Shown in pieces: positions 59,146 through 64,000 of a stretch of DNA of 64,000 nucleotides. The notes beneath the pieces were generated by a model. The model was not told the DNA's origin. It searched no databases and saw only the letters and a list, made by a program, of their open reading frames with translations. The stretch covers positions 62,001 through 126,000 of the forward strand of contig CAZUSA010000002.1 in assembly GCA_964622835.1 (NCBI GenBank). The letters run 5' to 3'. The stretch's first letter is position 1; every line of letters starts with the position of its first letter. A program made the translations under genes and the position numbers. The DNA comes from JABIKK01 sp964622835. GTDB lineage: Archaea > Nanobdellota > Nanobdellia > SCGC-AAA011-G17 > UBA489.

Positions 59146-59898
59146 ATGAACATTCACAGCAATATCAACCGTGTACGCCGCAGTCTCGTTATTTCAAAAT
59201 TCTTTGACTGTTTTATGGACAGTTTTCTTATTGGTTTAGTTATTTCTGGAGGATTATTATTATTTGGCGTTACTAGTGTGTATGCTTTTCTTCTTGGGGG
59301 GGTATATTTAGTTTGGGGTTTTATCAAGGCATCACAACAAGCAAACTTACGCGAAATAGAACGGAAATTACCAAATTTAGAATGGCAATTACGCACCGCT
59401 GCTGACACAAGTGAACAAAACAATGACATTGTTGATACACTTCGTCGAGAAGTAGTAGAAAAAATTGGTTTCGTTAGCTTTTACGATTTCTTAAGTGGAC
59501 GACGAACAATCATACGACTTTTTGGTATCATTCTTTTAGGGTTTGTTGTTTTTGCTGTGCACACAAGTGACTTTACCTTTGGCACAGCCCTTGAAACTTT
59601 TACAGACAGTGATGGTGAAGGGTTTTCCTTTGGTGGCGGTCCTGGTGAAGGAAGTGTTTCTGGACGCACAGTCTATGATGAACGTGCACGTGAGAGCGAT
59701 AGTGATGCCGATGTGGAACTAACAACAGAGTCAAATGAGATAGATTTGAGCCAAGATGGTGAGCTTGAAACACCAGATACACAAACTATAGGTTTTACCG
59801 GTGATGTTGGTGTGGAACAAGACGCAAGTTACAGTGAAACAATCCCACCAGAAGAACAACACATAGTTGAACAGTTTTACAATAATCTTAATAAATGA
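59146..59898 (+). CDS. Membrane protein of the MoxR/VWA operon
   Basis: The 250-residue protein has transmembrane helices near residues 21-60 (FMDSFLIGLVISGGLLLFGV; TSVYAFLLGGVYLVWGFIKA). A conserved-looking cytoplasmic stretch follows (ANLREIERKLPNLEWQLRTA ADTSEQNND), then a third helix (IIRLFGIILLGFVVFAVHTS) and a disordered acidic tail rich in Gly, Glu and Asp ending VEQFYNNLNK. The N-terminal helix-loop-helix with an (R)ANLREIE region resembles Bat-operon membrane components. SD-like AAGGA overlaps the previous stop. Exact family is not certain. Confidence 0.72.
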   Translation: MNIHSNINRVRRSLVISKFFDCFMDSFLIGLVISGGLLLFGVTSVYAFLLGGVYLVWGFIKASQQANLREIERKLPNLEWQLRTAADTSEQNNDIVDTLRREVVEKIGFVSFYDFLSGRRTIIRLFGIILLGFVVFAVHTSDFTFGTALETFTDSDGEGFSFGGGPGEGSVSGRTVYDERARESDSDADVELTTESNEIDLSQDGELETPDTQTIGFTGDVGVEQDASYSETIPPEEQHIVEQFYNNLNK

Positions 59899-59948
59899 TG
59901 AGTGTTTTACTATTATAGAATTTGGGGTGATGATGGAAGTATCCTCAA

Positions 59949-60899
59949 ATGACAACAAATATAACAACCGTGGCAGGCGTAAAAACCACCATAGACAACC
60001 TTCTCGACCATGTGGGCTATATTGTTGTTGGACAAGAAGAAGTCTTGCGACAAACCATTTTATCCATCCTTTGTGGCTCAAATTCTTTACTTGAAGGGTA
60101 TCCTGGCCTTGCAAAAACATTAATGGTCAATTCTCTCGCTCGATTAATGAACTTAAGTTTTAGTAGAATTCAAGGAACACCCGATTTAATGCCTTCAGAT
60201 ATTTTAGGAACACACGTTTTAGAAGAAAGTAATGGCTCACGAAAATTTGTTTTCCAAAAAGGACCATTATTTGCAAACATTATTTTAATGGATGAAATTA
60301 ATCGTGCAACACCAAAAACACAAAGTGCATTATTAGAAGCAATGCAAGAAAAACAAGTCACGTTAGGAACACATGTGTTCAAAATGGATCGTCCATTCTT
60401 CGTATTAGCAACACAAAATCCTGTGGAACAAGAGGGAACCTATCCTCTGCCTGAAGCGCAGAGTGATCGGTTTTTATTCAAAATTAAAACAGAATATCCA
60501 AAGTCACACGAAGAATTAGAAATTGTTAATAGATTTACAGAAGAAGAACGAACAACAGACTCGTTAAAACCAATAGTCGATGCAAAAGCAATATTACAAA
60601 TGCAAGCGATGGTACGAAAAATACCTGTAGCTAATGACATAAAAAATAATGTTGTTGATTTAATTCATCGAACACGAAAAAATAAAGAGTTGATTGAGTA
60701 TGGTGCAAGTCCCCGTGCAAGTATAGGATTGTTAATGGCCTGTAAAGCACGTGCATTAATGCAAGGACGAAACTATGTAAGCAAAGAAGATGTGCATACC
60801 TTAGCCTATCCTGTCTTACGTCATCGTATTGTGTTAAACTTTGAAGCAGAACGCAATAACTTTGATGCTGATGACGTCATCAAATACCTTCTCAAATGA
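59949..60899 (+). CDS. moxR: MoxR-family AAA+ ATPase
   Basis: The 316-residue protein has Walker A LLEGYPGLAKTLMVNSLARL, Walker B IILMDEINRATPKTQSALLE, MoxR motif EGTYPLPEAQSDRFLFKI, sensor FFVLATQNPVEQEG, and the C-terminal helical domain containing YGASPRASIGLLMACKARAL. It acts with VWA proteins in metal insertion or complex assembly at the membrane. The start overlaps nothing; 50 nt separate it from the previous gene, and the DUF58 gene overlaps its stop by 4 nt. Together with the two VWA genes this is a canonical MoxR/DUF58/VWA cassette in an unusual order, with VWA first. Confidence 0.95.
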   Translation: MTTNITTVAGVKTTIDNLLDHVGYIVVGQEEVLRQTILSILCGSNSLLEGYPGLAKTLMVNSLARLMNLSFSRIQGTPDLMPSDILGTHVLEESNGSRKFVFQKGPLFANIILMDEINRATPKTQSALLEAMQEKQVTLGTHVFKMDRPFFVLATQNPVEQEGTYPLPEAQSDRFLFKIKTEYPKSHEELEIVNRFTEEERTTDSLKPIVDAKAILQMQAMVRKIPVANDIKNNVVDLIHRTRKNKELIEYGASPRASIGLLMACKARALMQGRNYVSKEDVHTLAYPVLRHRIVLNFEAERNNFDADDVIKYLLK

Positions 60900-61753
60900 T
60901 AGAACAGGACTTCCTCAAGCACTTGGATAGAATGAGCCTTTTAGTCAATAAACGTGTTTCTTCTAATTACTTTGGTGAACGACCAAGTATGAAAACAGGT
61001 AAAGGTAGTTTGTTCAAAGATCATGGGATGTATACAGAGGGTGATGACTTTCGTGATATTGACTGGAATGTGTATGCACGAACAGATAAATTACATATTC
61101 GACGCTACGAAGAAGATAAGAGTTTAGCCGTCCATGTTATTGTTGATTCAAGTAATTCCATGAACTATGGATCACGTGATATGAAAAAGTTTGATTATGC
61201 ATCTATGATGGGATTAGCTTTTGCGTATATGGCCATGAAGAAAAATGAAAAATTTGTTTTGAGTACGTTTGCTGATAGTATTGATACCTTCTTACCACGA
61301 CGTGGACGAAGACAATTCGTAAGAGTTATTGATTACTTAAAATTAAAACAAGCAAAAGGAAAAACATTCTTTGAAGAATCCTTACTTGCCTACTTAAAGA
61401 AAATAGAATCGAGAAGTATGATTGTTATTGTTAGTGACTTCTTTTATGATCTTACAGAAATAGAACGAAGTCTTGGACGATTTAAGAACGCAGAAATTGT
61501 TTTAATACAAGTGTTAGATCCTGTAGAAATTGACTTAAAACTTAAAGGCGATGTTAAATTAAAAGATATGGAAAGTAGTAGTGTCATTCGAACGTTTGTT
61601 GATAAGAATATGAAACGGCATTACATGAAAAAGAAAGAAGAACACAATGCACGATTACAATGGATCGCTAATGCATTAGGTGCACGATTCCATAGTTTTT
61701 CAACAGACACACCAATCTTTGATAGTTTGTATGAAGCGTTAATGCGGCGATAA
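60896..61753 (+). CDS. DUF58 protein
   Basis: The 285-residue protein has the DUF58 signature MYTEGDDFRDIDWNVYARTD, continuing KLHIRRYEEDKSLAVHV. A VWA-like fold follows (VIVDSSNSMNYGSRDMKKF; MIVIVSDFFYD) with a C-terminal helical region. DUF58 proteins pair with MoxR and VWA proteins, commonly as adaptors. No membrane segment is present. The start overlaps moxR by 4 nt (ATGA), so the two are translated together. It ends 5 nt from the convergent tRNA-Lys. Confidence 0.92.
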   Translation: MIEQDFLKHLDRMSLLVNKRVSSNYFGERPSMKTGKGSLFKDHGMYTEGDDFRDIDWNVYARTDKLHIRRYEEDKSLAVHVIVDSSNSMNYGSRDMKKFDYASMMGLAFAYMAMKKNEKFVLSTFADSIDTFLPRRGRRQFVRVIDYLKLKQAKGKTFFEESLLAYLKKIESRSMIVIVSDFFYDLTEIERSLGRFKNAEIVLIQVLDPVEIDLKLKGDVKLKDMESSSVIRTFVDKNMKRHYMKKKEEHNARLQWIANALGARFHSFSTDTPIFDSLYEALMRR

Positions 61754-61758
61754 GGATG

Positions 61759-61833
61759 CGGATCCAGAGGGATTTGAACCCCCGACCCCTTGGTTAAGAG
61801 CCAAGTGCTCTAGCCAGACTGAGCTATGGACCC
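61759..61833 (-). tRNA. tRNA-Lys (anticodon CUU)
   Basis: The cloverleaf starts GGGTCCA and its acceptor partner is TGGATCC (one G-T pair). D stem GCTC/GAGC, anticodon stem CTTGG/CCAAG enclosing loop CTCTTAA (anticodon CTT), T arm GGGGG-TTCAAAT-CCCTC. Length is 75 nt with a G discriminator; CCA is not encoded. No intron. Confidence 0.95.
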
Positions 61834-61890
61834 GTACGAAACGATGCCTTATTATGAACTTTAAAAGGTTTTGATTTATAACAATAACCT

Positions 61891-61898
61891 ATATAAAC
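61891..61898 (+). promoter_or_regulatory. TATA box of the PAC2-family gene
   Basis: ATATAAAC is centred 24-25 nt before ATG 61919, so that ATG is preferred over the in-frame start at 61871. Confidence 0.5.
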
Positions 61899-61918
61899 CT
61901 CATTCATTCACTGCTTGT

Positions 61919-62620
61919 ATGCATTACAAGTTACGTGTAAAGCCAAAGAGTCCGGTGATCATAGAAGGATTTCCAGGGTTTGGTCTTGTTGGAACAATAG
62001 CAACAGAATTTCTTATCAAACAATTAAATGCAGAAAAGATTGGATACATTCGGATGGCAGAAGTGCCTCCTGTTATTGCTGTTCATGATGGCAATGCTAT
62101 CGAACCGTTAGGCATATTTTATGCTAAGAAACAAAACATGGTTATTTTACATGCATTAGCTAACGTACAAAGTTATGAGTGGGAAATAAGTGACATTCTT
62201 GTTAAAATTGCTAAAGAACTAAAAGCAAAAGAAATTATTAGTTTAGAAGGTGTTGGTTCACAAGGAACAACAAAGATTAAAGATTCAAAAGCATATTTTG
62301 TTACAAACGGTAAAAAGTTCAATTCTAAGAGGGGAGAACCCTTAACTGAAGGTATTATTGTTGGTGTTACAGGAGCATTAATGTTACGTGATGATGTAAA
62401 AACAATGAGTATCTTTGCAGAAACACATTCTACTTTACCGGATTCACGTGCTGCTGCACAAATCTTGAGTGTGTTAGATGAGTACTTAAAATTAGGATTA
62501 GATTACAAACCGTTGTTAAAGAAAGCTGAACAGTTTGAAGAAAAACTCAAAGGTATTATGAATAAAACACAAGAAGTTTCTACACAAGTTGATAAGAAGC
62601 GCCAAAGTTATTTTGGATAA
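61919..62620 (+). CDS. PAC2-family proteasome assembly chaperone-like protein
   Basis: The 233-residue protein has the PAC2 fold: SPVIIEGFPGFGLVGTIATE near the start, then RMAEVPPVIAVHDGNAIEPL, ISLEGVGSQGTTKIKD, GIIVGVTGALMLRDDVKT and HSTLPDSRAAAQILSVLDEY. The C-terminus is a helical/coiled-coil arm (LLKKAEQFEEKLKGIMNKTQ). Archaeal PbaB-type members help assemble proteasome alpha rings or associate with Cdc48-like ATPases. It ends with SYFG, resembling the HbYX-type tails that dock on proteasome pockets only loosely. The following lipoprotein gene starts 3 nt later. Confidence 0.88.
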   Translation: MHYKLRVKPKSPVIIEGFPGFGLVGTIATEFLIKQLNAEKIGYIRMAEVPPVIAVHDGNAIEPLGIFYAKKQNMVILHALANVQSYEWEISDILVKIAKELKAKEIISLEGVGSQGTTKIKDSKAYFVTNGKKFNSKRGEPLTEGIIVGVTGALMLRDDVKTMSIFAETHSTLPDSRAAAQILSVLDEYLKLGLDYKPLLKKAEQFEEKLKGIMNKTQEVSTQVDKKRQSYFG

Positions 62621-62623
62621 ACA

Positions 62624-63040
62624 ATGAAAGCTTTTCTTTTACTTCTTCTTGTATTAGTTGGTTGCACTACATTTCCAACAGTTGATATTGGTGATCAAAC
62701 TATTCGTGTCGAAATAGCAGATACACCTGGTTCGATGATGCGCGGGTTAATGGACCGTGAAGAATTGTGTGATGATTGTGGCATGTTGTTTGTTTTTGAT
62801 CAAGATAGACCTCAAAGTTTTTGGATGAAAAATACATTGATACCGTTAACGATGGTATTCATACGTTCTGATGGAACTGTTGTTGATGTATTAGATGCAG
62901 AGCCTTGTGTTGAAGATCCTTGCGCCCATTACGTTCCAAAAGAAGATGCACAATACGTTTTAGAAGTTAATAAAGGACGATTAGATCAGAGCATTCTTTA
63001 TAAAAAAGCCACACTTCCTAGCGTTTCAAAAGGCTTATAA
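62624..63040 (+). CDS. DUF192 lipoprotein
   Basis: The 138-residue protein has a signal peptide with a lipobox-like LVLVGCT (Cys near residue 14), then the DUF192 domain: RVEIADTPGSMMRGLMDREE, MLFVFDQDRPQSFWMKNT, IPLTMVFIRSDGTVVDVLDA and VLEVNKG. Four extra Cys (CDDCG and CVEDPC) may form disulfides outside the cell. DUF192 proteins are common, small, exported and of unclear function. It is co-transcribed with the PAC2 gene (3 nt), and the aldo/keto reductase gene starts 22 nt downstream. Confidence 0.88.
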   Translation: MKAFLLLLLVLVGCTTFPTVDIGDQTIRVEIADTPGSMMRGLMDREELCDDCGMLFVFDQDRPQSFWMKNTLIPLTMVFIRSDGTVVDVLDAEPCVEDPCAHYVPKEDAQYVLEVNKGRLDQSILYKKATLPSVSKGL

Positions 63041-63062
63041 TACGTTTTTTCTCAACCACCAG

Positions 63063-63944
63063 ATGTTAAAGAAAATAGTTGGTGCAGGATTTATCCTCCC
63101 CGTTTTGGGTATTGGTACCTCTGGTGTTGGTGGCATGGATACTGCTGATACAACAAATGAAGAACAGTATATACAATCACTAAAACAGGCTCTTGATGAA
63201 GGATATACTCATTTTGATACTGCAGAACGATATGGTTGGGGTTATGCAGAAACACTTCTTGGAAAAGCCATCAAGGATACTTCCCGTGAAAAATTACAAA
63301 TTACTTCTAAAGTGTGGAAAACACATTTGAAACATGATGATCTTTTGAAAGCTGCAAAAGAAAGTTTAGAACGGTTAGGTACAGATTATTTAGATTTATA
63401 TCTTGTACATGCACCAAATAAAGATGTCCCCCTTAAAGAAACAATGGAAGCAATGAATGTTCTTGTTGATAATGGTTCTGTGCGCAATATTGGTGTAAGT
63501 AATTTTTCTAAAGCACAAATAAAAGAAGCACAACAATATAGTAAAGCAAAAATTGTTGCAAACCAAGTAGATTATAACTTATGGTCTAAAGCATGTGATA
63601 TGAAAACAATACAATGGTGTATTGACAATGATATAATGGTTATGGCATATTCGCCGCTGCAAAAGATGGATCATACAAACGTTCCTCGTGTGTTACAAAC
63701 AATCGCTGATAAATATAAGAGAACACCTGCACAAGTTGCATTACAATGGTTGGCATTAAAACGGGGTGTTGTTGTTTTGTGTAAAGCAAGTAGTGAAGAA
63801 CACATGAAAGAAAATAAACAAGGCCTTAATGATTTTTTAACGCATGTTGAACAGGAAAAGTTAGATGCACTTGCACAACGTCCACGTTCACAAGTTATGT
63901 ACCGCAGAACACGACGCATGATTGGCCGTTATTTGGCCCATTAA
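63063..63944 (+). CDS. Aldo/keto reductase
   Basis: The 293-residue TIM-barrel enzyme has the catalytic tetrad: Asp and Tyr in FDTAERYGWGYAETLLG, Lys in ITSKVWKTHL and His in LYLVHAPN. Further blocks are IGVSNFSKAQ, IVANQVDYNLWSK, VMAYSPLQKMD and the NADPH site WLALKRGVVVLCKAS. It probably reduces a small aldehyde or sugar with NADPH. Length is typical. It is the last of the PAC2/DUF192/AKR series and is convergent with a gene that enters from the right edge. Confidence 0.94.
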   Translation: MLKKIVGAGFILPVLGIGTSGVGGMDTADTTNEEQYIQSLKQALDEGYTHFDTAERYGWGYAETLLGKAIKDTSREKLQITSKVWKTHLKHDDLLKAAKESLERLGTDYLDLYLVHAPNKDVPLKETMEAMNVLVDNGSVRNIGVSNFSKAQIKEAQQYSKAKIVANQVDYNLWSKACDMKTIQWCIDNDIMVMAYSPLQKMDHTNVPRVLQTIADKYKRTPAQVALQWLALKRGVVVLCKASSEEHMKENKQGLNDFLTHVEQEKLDALAQRPRSQVMYRRTRRMIGRYLAH

Positions 63945-63945
63945 T

Positions 63946-64000
63946 TTATACGCCTGCTTTGTTACCGATTTTTTTCATAATAAATGTTCTTATCTTTTCT
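63946..64000 (-). CDS. C-terminal end of a gene entering from the right edge
   Basis: On the minus strand an open frame of 17 codons (EKIRTFIMKKIGNKAGV) ends in TAA at 63946, 1 nt after the aldo/keto reductase stop. The position, tail-to-tail with the reductase like other convergent pairs here, suggests the end of a larger gene. Too short for assignment; it could also be chance. Confidence 0.35.
   Translation of the reverse strand, partial: EKIRTFIMKKIGNKAGV

Overview
The window is a compact, AT-rich archaeal chromosome segment. The gene set is unmistakably archaeal: thermosome, both subunits of DNA topoisomerase VI, TBP, MCM, RFC small and large subunits, FEN-1, family B DNA polymerase, Cdc48, Kae1, aIF1A, aIF2-beta, the Dim2/Pno1-type KH protein, eL41, an NMD3-like protein and a type II methionine aminopeptidase. 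The lineage is inferred, not proven, because there is no rRNA gene. Class III (pilin-like) signal peptides on large surface proteins, Cys-rich DCGG.CP surface modules, a conserved 65-residue membrane protein after cdc48, and unusually short versions of several proteins all suggest a DPANN archaeon, perhaps Woesearchaeota or a relative. Two 100-N scaffold gaps show that this is a draft or metagenome assembly. The second gap lies inside the TBP gene and looks spurious.

Layout. 1-3802: a surface-protein operon (small winged-helix protein, class III-signal protein, signal-peptide protein running off the left edge). 3975-5304: tRNA-Thr, eL41, a Holliday-resolvase-like membrane endonuclease, a membrane protein with an Arg-rich RRSTA tail, tRNA-Glu. 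5419-11291: an accessory surface island with two adjacent proteins sharing a 12-residue WPxxH repeat, an 871-residue surface protein and an orphan gene. 11301-18876: intron-bearing tRNA-Ile(UAU), YchF-like GTPase, kae1, a secretion-ATPase N-terminal fragment with a coiled-coil partner, thermosome, HAD hydrolase. 18916-34767: information processing (Topo VI, aIF1A/Dim2, an S-layer-like protein, aIF2-beta/DUF424/NMD3-like, RPA-like, MCM, TBP, IleRS, RFC). 34768-53906: NHL protein, HtpX, a HerA-like ATPase with an intein in its P-loop, Trm5-like methyltransferase, transporter, FEN-1, PD-(D/E)XK nuclease, PolB, Map, Cdc48, a RadB-like ATPase, a glycosyltransferase, TopA, SerRS. 54095-61753: a regulator and a MoxR/DUF58/VWA membrane operon. 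61759-64000: tRNA-Lys, PAC2 protein, DUF192 lipoprotein, aldo/keto reductase and the tail of one more gene.

How the genes work together. The central 35 kb holds much of the replication and repair apparatus (helicase, clamp loader, polymerase, flap nuclease, topoisomerases, ssDNA-binding protein, recombinase-like ATPase) mixed with translation initiation and ribosome biogenesis genes. Operons are tight: ATGA and TAATG overlaps are common. Many first genes have a TATA-like octamer centred about 23-27 nt before the start codon, implying mostly leaderless transcripts; some internal genes have clear Shine-Dalgarno motifs. No stretch longer than about 300 bases lacks a gene. No CRISPR array, insertion sequence or rRNA was seen.

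The least explained material is the WPxxH surface pair, the Arg-rich membrane protein, the secretion-ATPase fragment with its coiled-coil partner, and the orphan proteins beside the thermosome and kae1.
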